From: Hirsutella rhossiliensis | Taxonomy: Eukaryota > Ascomycota > Sordariomycetes > Hypocreales > Ophiocordycipitaceae | Length of the DNA stretch: 64,000 nucleotides | Direction: 5' to 3' | Assembly: GCF_020360975.1 (NCBI RefSeq) | Contig: NW_025408674.1 | Span: forward strand, 806,001 to 870,000 | Shown here: one piece after another, positions 53,404-63,051 of the stretch | How the letters are laid out: every line of letters begins with the position of its first letter | Position numbering within the stretch: position 1 is the stretch's first letter | Position numbers and translations under genes: made by a program | The notes under the pieces: generated by a model | The model's input: the letters and a program-made list of their open reading frames with translations, nothing else | Databases searched by the model: none | What the model was told of the DNA's origin: nothing

Positions 53404-55599
53404 TCATGTGAGGCAAGATGATCTTGTTGGGCTTGGGCAATTCCTCCCTATAAGGGTGATTCTCGAGTTGTTTCTGGGTTTCTGGGGATCCGGGAGATCT
53501 CTTATGGACCTTGGTGGGCTTCTTTGTGGCCTGAAGAGCCTCCCTGCTGTAAATGCTCCGCGGCATCCGTCTTGGATGGGCGTAGGATTAAAGTCCGAAA
53601 ATCGGTCCGATCGGTCGAAAAACGGGTCTTCCTGTCCTATCCCTGTCTGATCAGACGCTTCATTGGCTTTGCAGAGCAAGGCCGAAAAAACAGCCGCTGT
53701 AGGATTGTCCGGAAAGTGAGGTTTTTCCACCCCCTCACGGAGGGCTGCTTTCCCTCCCACCCCCTCAGGGGTAGCGACAGGAAGATGGACTGAAAAGACT
53801 GCCCCTGGTTCGTCTTCTGAATCCGCTGTTGTGGGAGGCGTCAGAAGGCCAGCTTCTTCGAGAACTCTAGCCCTCTCGTAGTCTTCCTTTTCCTGTTCTT
53901 CGCTTTGGTCTTCTTCTTCTTGGGTCATTACGACGATCGTGCTTCCTGCAGTGCTTTCTGCGTCGAGGTCTTCGATATCGGTTTCTTCATCGGTTTCTTC
54001 ATCGAGAGCTTCTTGGTTACCTCTCTGATCCTCCGGGATCTCTATCTTCTGGATAAGCTCTTCGATGCCTGATAGCAGCGATTGTTGCTCGAGCTTTCCG
54101 TCGAAGAAGGTATGTTCGTCGAAAACAACGTCTCTTGTCGAGACAACCCTCTTAAGATATGGAATCCAGATCCGGAAGATATTCGTAGAATTATAACCGA
54201 CAAGATACCCAATGTGAGCCCTCGGATCAAGCTTCCGCAGTTTGTCCCTTTTCAATTGGGCGTTTGCAGTCATCGCGTAGGCCCTGCAACCGTAAGCCCG
54301 AAGATGTGACAGTTGGGCATTCTTGCCTGTGAACAGCTCGATCGGGGACTTCCATTCAAGTTCTTCTTCGGCCCCTGGCTTCGCGTCGGGCTCCGGAGCG
54401 TCGGACCCGGCGTTGATTTGGACCCTCGGCTCTCTTGGAGTTCGATTTCGAAGATAACATGCGGCTTCCACGATCTCTTTCCAGAGGTTATGCGGGAGCC
54501 TTGAAGCGATTCTCATCACCCTGCCTCTTTCTATAGAAAGGCCTCCCGATCTTTCGGCCCCTCCATTCTGGGATTGGGTGTTTGAAGCCGATCTTTCCGC
54601 TGAAATGCCCTTCTTTCGTAACCATGCTGTGATCTTCTTCGTAAAGAGCTCCCCATCTGAGCGTACGATCTTCACTTCGAAGCCGTATCGGTCTTTCATC
54701 CAATGGACAAAATCCCTCAACACAGCCTAATTATGCTTCTCTTGGTAAGTCCGCATAAAATAGGGGAAAACCATTCCTGTAAAGGCGTCTGTGATAAACA
54801 TCACACGGACGAAGTCTTCGTGGTCTGCGGAAAGGTCGGTCCAGTCGATCCAAATCTCGTGACAAGGGCGATTTCTTTCCCGGTCGGGGGTCTGCGGGAA
54901 ATTTGTTTCCTGGCCTTCCCCTGAGCACAGAATTCGCACTCCACAGTCTTTGGCCCCTTGATTCGAACCCCGTTCCGAAGGCCTAGCTTGTGGAGGGCCA
55001 GTGGGCCCGGTGACCGAGGCGGGCGTGCCAGAGGTTGCCGTCTCCTTGGCTGGCCGGGCGAGGTCCTTGGTCCCGGCCCTTCGAGGTTTTGTTGCTTGGA
55101 AGACTGTGTCGAAATTGACGGTCTCCGCTTCTGCTGTTGGCCTGAACTCCAGGACGAATTGTTGGTATCTCCTTTGAAGAATCCCAATCGTTTGATTCCG
55201 CCGTACTAGCCTCGTAGGCTCCGAGAAGGTGTCCCAATAGATTCCTTCATCTCGTAGGGCTTGGAAAGAAATCAGGCTCGTTGAAAAGCTTGGGCAGTAA
55301 GCTACCTTTTTAAGCCGAAGTATTTGGAATGATCCGTCCGGTAAGGTCATCGTGAAATTAACCCTGCCGTACCCCTCAATCCGGACTTCTGATTCCCCTG
55401 TGATTAGGTAGTCTTTCTGGGCCTTTCTGAATGACCGGAATCGGCTGAGTGTGTTACACACGTGAAGGGAAGCTCCTGAGTCAAGGATCGCGGATAGGCG
55501 GAGCGGGTATTCCGACACTGCCACCGATGACCCGGCTGGGTAGACGAAAGCCGGATTGGCCGTTCCAACCATCCTTCCTCGAACCCGGGTCGCTGGTTG
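53404..55599 (-). pseudogene. copia protease and integrase
   Basis: The frame follows the gag UAG directly. Protease: LRLSAILDSGASLHVCNTLS with the DSG triplet. Then the zinc-binding region, partly obscured by a local shift near 55000. Then the integrase: FVRVMFITDAFTGMVFPYF with the second position aspartate, an in-frame TAG at 54727-54729, and VKIVRSDGELFTKKITAWLR and SASNTQSQNGGAERSGG carrying the last acidic residue. After LRAYGCRAYAMTANAQLKRD and HIGYLVGYNSTNIFRIWIPY comes a Glu/Asp-rich linker. A shift lies near 53560. The frame leads on to reverse transcriptase. Confidence 0.88.
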
Positions 55600-55602
55600 C
55601 TA
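55600..55602 (-). promoter_or_regulatory. gag UAG codon in readthrough-type context
   Basis: Gag ends AAA TAG and the same frame continues CAA CCA into the protease. UAG followed by CARYYA is the tobamovirus-type readthrough context. No other stop separates gag and pol here. Confidence 0.6.
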
Positions 55603-56670
55603 TTTCCCATCTTTCTGGATTTCGCGGATCTCCTCGACCTTCTTCCGTAGGTCGGGGTTATCCTTGATAGCCTTCTGGGCTCTCTTGCACAGCCTTTCAG
55701 ATCGATTGAAATGGCCTGGCCGTAATTCCTCGAAGACTTGCCAGCAACCCTCAAGTTCATGGCTGTCAAGACCACAAGCTGGGCAACGGTCTTTGTCAGA
55801 TGCTTCCTTCCTCTTCTTCCGTGGCGTGGAATCTTCTTTCGGACTGGCCTGAAAGCCGGCTCCTCTTTCACCGTTCCCGGGCCGTTACTGGGTTCAATTC
55901 GACGATTTCCTAACCTGGCGAGCTGCTTCCTGGTAGGTCCATCTTTCTTCTAGGTATTGTTTTGGTCGCTTTGGGGATTCTCGATGCAGTCCTGGCCTAT
56001 GTGCTTGGTAGATCTTGAACTGGATGGCAGCGGCTTCTTCGTCAGCCTTTGCTTCCGCGGATAAATATAGCCGAGAAGCCGTCGGAAAGGGGCTTAATCA
56101 GGCTAGCTATGTCTCGCAGCCATTGGCCGGTCACAGCCTCCACGAGGAAGTACTGTTCAGCTTCTCCCATGATTTCCTCCCATCTAGCGAGCCAGGTAGA
56201 GATATTCTTCGTCGGAAAAGCTCGAAGATGGATCGTATACTGGGCTCGGATACGTTCCATCATATAGCCCCTCGTTGGGGCTGTCGAGGCCTCGAGCTTT
56301 ACAAACCACTCCCGAAGAGTCTCGTCGTCGTGAAGGAGGTCAACTTCGCTTTGCTAATCGTTTCCGTAATCGTCGTACGGGCTGCTGTGACGAGCCTCGT
56401 CTCGTAGAGGTATTCCTTTCGGCGACCTTCGTAGTCCCTCGATGCTTCAGAATAAGCCTTCTGCTGGCCTGCATTCAGATCAGCAAATCTTTCAGCCTCA
56501 GCGTTGAAATCACTGAATTCGGGGCGTTCAGGTAGTTCAAGGGGGGTCTTGTCATGTTCGAAGATGAGCTTGTGGATGGTCTTGTCCACACGGGCCCGAA
56601 GCTCCTTCAGCCACTTATCCCAATCCTGAGGCTCCGTAAGAATCGTGCGCTGGATGGTGTCCTTCGACAT
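55603..56670 (-). pseudogene. copia Gag
   Basis: An ATG at 56670 begins MSKDTIQRTILTEPQDWDKW. The helical capsid-like part continues to about 56300, where one shift occurs, then TRGYMMERIRAQYTIHLRAF and WLARWEEIMGEAEQYFLVE. A zinc knuckle CPACGLDSHELEGC (CX2CX4HX4C) lies near 55770-55815. The last part EEIREIQKDGK ends at the UAG at 55602. Apart from one or two shifts it has the usual copia Gag length and order. Confidence 0.85.
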
Positions 56671-56800
56671 CTTGGTTGAAGCAGAAAGGATGATTAAGGA
56701 GAGAGAAATGGGGCGTAGAGGTGTCTTAATCGACGATAAGTTCAATCGAGAGCGTTTGTGGAAGAATGCAGCAGCCGGAAGTTACAGAAACACTGTTTCT

Positions 56801-56814
56801 CCCGGGCTCATAAC
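56801..56814 (-). promoter_or_regulatory. copia primer-binding site for a half tRNA-iMet
   Basis: GTTATGAGCCCGGG (minus strand) starts directly at the LTR end. Its complement, GGGCTCATAAC on the plus strand, is the anticodon arm of eukaryotic initiator tRNA-Met ending at position 39, as used by Drosophila copia and yeast Ty5. Confidence 0.75.
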
Positions 56815-57084
56815 TCTCGAAGAGAGGTGCAAGTGATGAATAGATTATGTTTTTCTCCTTAGATTCTTCTTCCTCCTAACAAAAGTGACTTCTTATAGTT
56901 CTGTCACCTGTGGCTGCCTTGTGGTGGCGATGTCGCCACCCAGGCCGCCTAGATGACGTTGTCATCTAGAAGGTTCGATACCACCGCTTAACAACAACAT
57001 TATTCATCCTTCTCAGTCACCTTTGCTAGAGTCAGCCCGACTAGGTAACCTCCGGACCTAGATCGTTAACCCGTTTTCACGACA
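56815..57084 (-). repeat. copia LTR (5' LTR)
   Basis: 270 bp, starts TGTCGTGAAAACGGG on the minus strand. Confidence 0.95.
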
Positions 57085-57089
57085 GTTGT
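57085..57089. repeat. copia target-site duplication, right (GTTGT)
   Basis: Exact match to 51466-51470. Confidence 0.9.
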
Positions 57090-57420
57090 CGCTCTCGTAA
57101 TTCCAGCTGTCATATTCTGTAGCTCCAACGTCTTTGCCTGACCCGTTGTAGTGAACGCAAATCCAGAATAGCACCCAGAAGAATGACTCAAGGTCGTGCA
57201 TGAAGGAGTGCTGCTCGTTGCCTAACAGTGCCCCGATGGCCATGAATGCCCTCGTACCTGTCTTCCCTTTCGCTCCCGAGGCATCTTCACGTTGGGTTCT
57301 AATGGCGAGGTCTAGGTCGATCAGGAAAGCTCGCCGGGAGGGGTTTTCATCGTCCTCATTGACCATAAAAATATGAGTCCAGAACGAGCTCGGCCACGTC
57401 ATGCGCATTACGACTGCACC
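57090..57420 (-). pseudogene. FunK1 kinase, activation segment and C-lobe piece
   Basis: Reads FMVNEDDENPSRRAFLIDLD then LAIRTQRE, GKTGTRAFMAIGALLG, EQHSFMHDLESFFWVLFWIC. These are the DFG-equivalent (LIDLDLA), the TGT and the HDLES/WVLFW signatures of fungal FunK1 kinases. The frame passes GATEYDSWNYESDN and hits the copia target site, continuing at 51465 when the element is removed. The upstream catalytic loop (HRD) is missing because other sequence lies between 57420 and 58383. Confidence 0.85.
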
Positions 57421-57443
57421 GAAACAGCTCCACGATTCATCGC

Positions 57444-57689
57444 ATGTGCCAAGTCAGCCAATCTTGGCTTGCGGACGATCCTTGTATGCCTTGGGCTAGG
57501 TTGAACCAGACGCACAGTGAGTTTGCCCTCTACGGGACTGGTTACAAGACCATTATCATAAAGAGGAGACGGGGGAAAACCGAGCTTGGCTTGATCCCGT
57601 GGACGCCACGGGTTGAATTCATGAGGAAACGGCTGAGTGAACTGCGCTGTGTTGCTGAACAGAAAATCATGCCGGGATATCCACTTTAG
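57444..57689 (+). CDS. Unidentified short reading frame
   Basis: An ATG at 57444 begins MCQVSQSWLADDPCMPWARL, then GYKTIIIKRRRGKTELGLIP and a C-terminal half, and stops at 57689. The composition looks like real protein and it is in the opposite direction to the surrounding FunK1 pieces, so it may be an exon carried by the insertion that removed the FunK1 catalytic loop. No family recognised. Confidence 0.3.
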   Translation: MCQVSQSWLADDPCMPWARLNQTHSEFALYGTGYKTIIIKRRRGKTELGLIPWTPRVEFMRKRLSELRCVAEQKIMPGYPL

Positions 57690-57949
57690 CTAGCCTCGAC
57701 TATTATCGGCTCTTGGCTGGTACAGCGGTATCTCAGATTTGGCCGCCACATAGTGAATGCTCCTGGCTCGGGTAGTCCGACTCTGAACACGCATGTTGTT
57801 TAGTTCAGCACAGTACCAAACGCAGCGAGTCGCTCTATTTTATGCTGGGACGGTCTAGCAAGCTAGTTCTGTTGTAGGCCATATATTGCCAATTGCATTG
57901 TCGCATTCATGGTACATATGTTGGATAAGTGCGCGATAATGTCGCTATT

Positions 57950-58070
57950 AAGCGATATTATTGAACCTTCTAGAAAACAATGTCACCTAAGCAGACTAAG
58001 TGGTGACATCGCCACCTCAAGGCAGCCACATAAGTATAAGAAGGGAGAACTTCTCAATCATTTCAGACAG
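57950..58070 (+). repeat. Diverged copia LTR relic, plus orientation
   Basis: Contains TGGTGACATCGCCACCTCAA and GGCAGCCACATAAGTATAAG, which match the inverse of the copia LTR (GTGGCTGCCTTGTGGTGGCG and TATAG) with many differences. It is therefore an older LTR of the same family, inverted relative to the young element. It lies inside the interruption of the FunK1 gene. Confidence 0.65.
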
Positions 58071-58382
58071 ATAACAATGAACATATTTGACTCATACTCT
58101 CTACTTCCATTCCCTGCGAAATGCATGCTGTCAACGTAGACGGTAGCCATGTTTTCGACCGCGAACGCATCGAAGGATTGGCGTTTTATTTTGCAAAGCC
58201 GCAACGCTTGTCTCACTGAGCCTGCTCACTGCATCTTACCAGGCCGTTCCGCTGTCTTGCCAAGCCGGACCGTTCGTCATGGTGAAATCGCGCCCGTTCT
58301 ACATCCCGACATGAGTGGTAGGATACCGTACCGACTTAGGCTACTTCCTGTCTTAGACAGGACTTGACTATGTGAACATTGC

Positions 58383-59690
58383 CGGCGAAACTTTGCCTTT
58401 GAGGTATAGGTACTTATGTGCCTTGATCGCGTCGCGGAGCGCCCCCAGGAGCTACGATATCTTTTCGTACTTGTGGATCGCTCGGCCTGCCGGGGAGATC
58501 ACTAGACATCGAAAGACTCGACTATCATAAGGTCCGATGTTAGGAGCGAGCAGACTCGTCCTCTGAGCTTCCCCAACATCATATGTAACTTCGTCCTGCC
58601 CTTGGCTCGACCTTTGACTGTTGGATCTTGATCGCTTAGATTTCCGGCCGACATCAACCGGCTTGCGCTTTCTTAACGGCTTGTCAGTGATGCTCAAGCC
58701 ATGAAGCTTTCTGAATGACCGAGAAAGGGCACCGGGAGGCTGAGACAGGGAGAAAGAATGCGAAAAATTCGACGCAGTGCTTGGAAGACCTCGGAAGGAG
58801 TAAGGCCTCGTGAATGTCAGGCCTGATCGCATTTCATTGATGCTGGTTATGCGACGATAGCCTATCAACTCAGCAATGCCCTCGACTTCTCTTTAACGGC
58901 CCAATCTCAGAAGATCTGCCTCTGGCTTTCGCCGGTCAGACGTCCACGAAAACTTCGCGACATAACTCCAATTCTCGGAGTCCGGAGGCTTCGTGAGATA
59001 GCAAGACGCCCCACGGCAGACGATTGCCCGTTGACGGGTGAAAGGCTGCGATTCCAGCCGCAGCCTCGTCCTACTTGAAGCCTCGTCCTGCTCAATGCGT
59101 ATCAAGCGACTGTCGCCATCCAGCTCTGTAAAGGTGTCCAAGCCCAGTTCCTCGTCATTTATCATTGTGTAGCCGGCGATCACCTGTATGAACCGTTCGG
59201 GCTTCTCATGGATATCGAACGCGCCAGGACTGTAACATCCCAAGCGGTCAAATACCCAAACCTCCATCTCGCGCCCGCAGATTGTAAACGCGTGGACATA
59301 CCAACGCGTCGGCTGGCAGGAGAAAACATCTCGCACGTGTCGGCCGATCTAGATTAGCGTCGCCTTTTTTTTTGGCTCTTGGACACCTTGAGCTCACCCA
59401 TCACTTCGACATCCCTCCGGAGAGTCGTGCGCGGCATCTGGCAGCTGCCCATTCTTTTACTTGGCAAAGAGATCAATTTGTCGCTGAGCTTCGGCACCGA
59501 CAAGATCCTTCGGGTTTGTGGTTGAGTAATAGCCGCGTCGTTCCTTCGAGAGGAAGTCGTCTTGGAATCGGACCACCAGTCCAGAAATTCGGCCTGCACG
59601 GGCGGGACAGGAGGATCGGTCCACGCGCCATCGACGTGCCGATGCTTCGTCGCCTCATAGACGTTCAAGGCACGGCACGTCCAGTCTCCC
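58383..59690 (-). pseudogene. FunK1 kinase, N-terminal region
   Basis: From about 59690 down: NVYEATKHRHVDGAWTDPPV and AEFLDWWS, then RDVEVMGELKVSKSQKK near 59370, then after a shift RDVFSCQPTRWYVHAFTICG and WVFDRLGCYSPGAFDIHEKP, AGYTMINDEELGLDTFTELD. The Ser/Lys-rich insert KRKPVDVGRKSKRSRSNSQR follows near 58640, and LLGALRDAIKAHKYLYLKG near 58400 is the start of the catalytic-loop helix. This order is that of FunK1 kinases. The gene breaks off at 58383. Several single-base shifts and a stop near 58450 are present. Confidence 0.85.
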
Positions 59691-60119
59691 CTCTAAGTAT
59701 TTCTATCGTGATATGTGCAGAAGCTGATCTCTTCAAATACCTTTCTTTCCAGTCTGTTCGGCACCTTGCTGGGAAGCGGAGAAATGAGTAATGGGAGTGC
59801 TGTCGTACGTGATTGGGACGCTTGGAGGTGTCACTCGGGCGAACATGGTTGTAGGATCAAGCACGGCGCTGTGTCGAGTACCGGTAGTGTGTCGAGTAGT
59901 GAGTGTATCGAGCGGTCTCGAGCGGGGAAAGGATTTTACTCCGCACCTTCCTCCTGAGTTACTATACCCGTTCGGTGTGGGCGGGTGTAGTTCTCTGCGA
60001 CAGCCGTGCAATCTTGTACCGAGCTTGCACCCTGCATGCACCTTCTTTCGTTCCTCAAGGCATTTCCACGTCAAGTCCTTTCGGCCCGCTAGTTGATCCG
60101 CCATCGTACCAAATTACGG
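59691..60119. other. Intergenic, no supported gene
   Basis: Short frames only; it probably contains the 5' regions of the FunK1 gene (minus) and of the gene at 60274 (plus). Confidence 0.45.
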
Positions 60120-60163
60120 ACGCGGCGCATTGGGCGACGGGTACGAAGTACCCGAATGCGCCG
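60120..60163. repeat. 44-bp foldback between 11-bp direct repeats
   Basis: GGGTAC/GTACCC and GCGGCGCATT/AATGCGCCGC form a two-part hairpin. CCAAATTACGG occurs exactly at 60109-60119 and 60164-60174, like a target duplication. Confidence 0.65.
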
Positions 60164-60273
60164 CCAAATTACGGGCGCTGCTTATGTAACTCTACCAATA
60201 ATACTTCAACCGACTCATCTCCTCTGTCTCCTGAAAGCATCCGTTCCGTTTCCCCAGTCTCGACAAGGTCAAG

Positions 60274-61281
60274 ATGGAACCGTCGCCAAGCCCGAATCGA
60301 CGCGCCAATGCAGAGGCCCTTTCCATCTACGAGTCGGCTCGCCGCCAACCGAGAAAGCGCATTCTCATCGAGCCTCTACTGTGGACGAGACTGCATCTCG
60401 AGATCCTGTCGTGCACATTTAGCCAATGCAGTCCTGCCCCCCCGGTCATGATGCACCTTCCGTCGACAGAGAATGCTTTTCGAGATGCCAGTCGACGGCG
60501 ACTTTTTGAGCGCTACTTCTTTGACAATCGACACTTGTGGGTGGCAAAGGAAGGATCAATACGCGGGTTTCTTTGCCTCGAACCTTCACCATTGTCTTGG
60601 CGGTGAGTCGATGCACATACCAAGTGGCGTCATCTGACCTTGGCACCCGTAGTTGCGATCTCGACTTGCATCTTGGTGGCTATCGCAGCGTCCTTCTTCC
60701 ATGCCACTACTACTGCCTCGGCGATCATATCCCCGTAGCTGCACATGTCGACCGCAGCCGCATTATCTCTCAACGCAAGAAAAGGGTTGGGCCGACGATA
60801 CGTCGATACAACCCCCCTGCCGTCAACTTAGGCAAGCTTCAACTCAAGATGGTTACTCCCACCGAGTCGTTGCACGATCCGTACCTAGTGGCGCTCTTGA
60901 TTGCCCTCGGCCAGCTACAATGGAGGCGTTGGGACCGCAAAAACTCAGCAGGCGGCTGGCGTGACGGTAAGTATGCACACCTCATCTAGATCAGCTGACC
61001 TCCTAATGCGTTGGCAGCCCAAGCTCATGTTCAGCACCGAAGATTGCAATTTTATGTACATCTATTCGGTAAATATATCCTCGTCCCTCATCAACATGTT
61101 CGATAACCCAGCCATGAAGCCGTCGGCGCCTGATTCCCTTGCTGTGCAAATATCCACTATTCCCTATAAACCTGTCGAAACGTTTCGTGGTCGTCTCTTG
61201 GCGCTCCTCCTCTCGGCGACTTGCCCCGAGGACGTGGACAAGTCGGAAAAGTTGATTGTGTACGGATATACGTGCACCTAG
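60274..61281 (+). CDS. Unnamed fungal protein, two exons, one apparent shift
   Basis: An ATG at 60274 begins MEPSPSPNRRANAEALSIYE. The text continues with RRRLFERYFFDNRHLWVAKE, then in another frame VDRSRIISQRKKRVGPTIRR, VNLGKLQLKMVTPTESLHDP and YLVALLIALGQLQWRRW. A strong intron is at 60967-61017 (GTAAGT, CTGAC branch, TTGGCAG). The last part KLMFSTEDCNFMYIYSVNIS and NMFDNPAMKPSAPDSLAVQI is in the frame shifted by one from the direct splice, so either the acceptor differs or a base is missing. It stops at 61281. The pattern recalls a common hypothetical family near FunK1-type genes; function unknown. Confidence 0.5.
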
Positions 61282-61588
61282 ATGCAAGCGCCAACCCCCC
61301 TGAAAGGTTGCGGCTGCTGCATGCATGCTGCAAACTGCAAGTCATTACCCACCCTTCATCATTCCCATGTTCACCAATCCTCTCGACGGCTGGCCCAGCA
61401 CACGGCGCTTGATGAAACACGGCCCCCAAATTGGAAGCGGCAAAACTTGTCACGCTCCCCCGCCATCACTCTTAAATATCGTCGAGGTTGCCCGGCTGGG
61501 GATACACTTGCCTCGCCAACCCACTACTGTTTCTAGCAGGACAGCTGACACTCATCACATCTTTTGCTCTTCGTAACATGCAACAATC

Positions 61589-62775
61589 ATGTCTTACTAC
61601 GACACAGTCAGAGACGCGTCCACCTTCGCGCAAAGAGGCAAGGGCAGAGATAACCTCTCTGCTCTGGTTCATTCCAGGCACTGGAAGAGCGCCGTCAGTC
61701 AATGGGGTCGCGAACACTTGTTTGCGCACCGCGTCCTCTGCAAGGAGCCTAAGAAAGCTCTGCCTCTCTTTGAGTCTCGCAGGCTCTTGCCTCGCGACCC
61801 AAGAAACACCAACGCCTGCATCAACGCTCTGGTCCAAGGTCCGGAAAGCATCGACGCCCTCAAATACCAAGTGGAGCCTCAGCTCGTGCAGCACTACAAG
61901 CCGGACAGTCTCGGCTACGTCTGGGCAGCCTTGGCTCCATTTGTGCGAGCTGGCGCCGGCTCTATTCAGGACGCCCCCTCGGACACAGCAGTCCGGGAAG
62001 CGTCCAAACGGACGTCAAAGAGACCTGTGGAACTCCAAAACTTCGTCCCGTCCGACCAGGTCACCTTCGGGAGCTCCCCGACTATAAACATCGTCCCGCA
62101 ACGTCGGGCTCGAATGAGACTCATTCGAGCGCGGGCTACGTCGAGGGCTTGTAGCACCACTCGTCGAGGATGCTACTGTCCGTCTCGCCAGTTGCTTTAT
62201 CCGCTGCGTACTGAATTACGGCCAGCACCAGGATCAGACAGTTCCATTTCTCTACTTCTGTGACGAGCGTCAGACGTATTCTTTCTCGCAGGGCAATCTG
62301 CACATCCACGCAGTCGATGATGGGGGCATCCAGTTTATCGACGCGAACGGCGATCACCAACATGTAGCGATGCTTGAAGGCAAACGGACGTTCGCAAAAG
62401 TCATCGACGGGATTCCAATTGTCTCCGACGAGCTGCTAGGCCAAATGGTGGGAGAGGCGTTAGCCGTGCGATGCTCAGGCGTTCTCGCGGTCTCTACTAC
62501 CGAGTAAGCTCTTGCCTCTAAACGTGCCAGCCTCAAACTAACCATAAGGTTTTTATAGCTTCATCACGATTCTTGCGGCCAGCCACTTTATAAAATTCTT
62601 CCACTTTCATATTTCTGACGCCTTTCGTCGCAGCTATGAGGAATCGCTCGCCAATCTAGATGGCTATTTGCATGTGCACTCTACGATGTGGTTCGACATA
62701 AAGAACAACCGGCATAGAGAGGACGTTGTTGCTCACATCTTTGCTCTAATAGCCTGGGCCAAGGAATACATGTAA
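61589..62775 (+). CDS. Unnamed fungal protein, two exons, one apparent shift
   Basis: An ATG at 61589 begins MSYYDTVRDASTFAQRGKGR and is open to about 62155, covering WGREHLFAHRVLCKEPKKAL and YKPDSLGYVWAALAPFVRAG. After a one-base shift the text continues TVRLASCFIRCVLNYGQHQD, SFSQGNLHIHAVDDGGIQFI and MLEGKRTFAKVIDGIPIVSD. The intron 62504-62558 (GTAAGC, CTAAC branch, TTATAG) joins STTE-type text to FITILAASHFIKFFHFHISD and STMWFDIKNNRHREDVVAHI, ending at TAA 62773-62775. About 380 residues. No membrane spans or catalytic motifs recognised. Clean intron signals and high conservation-like composition support a real gene. Confidence 0.55.
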
Positions 62776-63051
62776 TGGGGCGGCAAGGAAGGGGCACCAG
62801 ACATGGGCATATTTATTGTTAAGCTTATCAATATCGATAACAATATGGAAGTCCCCTATCAATATGTATTGCTAATGTGCCCCTATTTTGACTTGAATGC
62901 CTGTTTTAGGCGTACTTACTTTTTCCACACGTCAGCCGTAGCGCTGAGGAAAGGGGCTCGGCACAGAATGGGAGCATTCTTTCGTTCAAGATTCTCCATG
63001 CCCTCCATTTTGGTGATCGAAGTGCACGCCCTCGATATCTCAGCTTTGGCA

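Larger units (their letters stand above)
51471..57084 (-). mobile_element. Ty1/copia retrotransposon, complete, 5.6 kb
   Basis: LTRs 51471-51746 (276 bp) and 56815-57084 (270 bp) are identical apart from extra single or double bases in the left copy. Target duplication GTTGT. Gene order on the minus strand is gag, protease, integrase, reverse transcriptase, RNase H, the copia order. The primer site at the 5' LTR matches the anticodon arm of initiator methionine tRNA. Gag and pol are in one frame with a single UAG between them. It interrupts a FunK1 gene. Confidence 0.96.

Noticed and set aside
59791..60451. Plus-strand frames upstream of 60274
   Set aside because: They start at arbitrary positions, cross the foldback hairpin and lack protein-like text; treated as non-coding.
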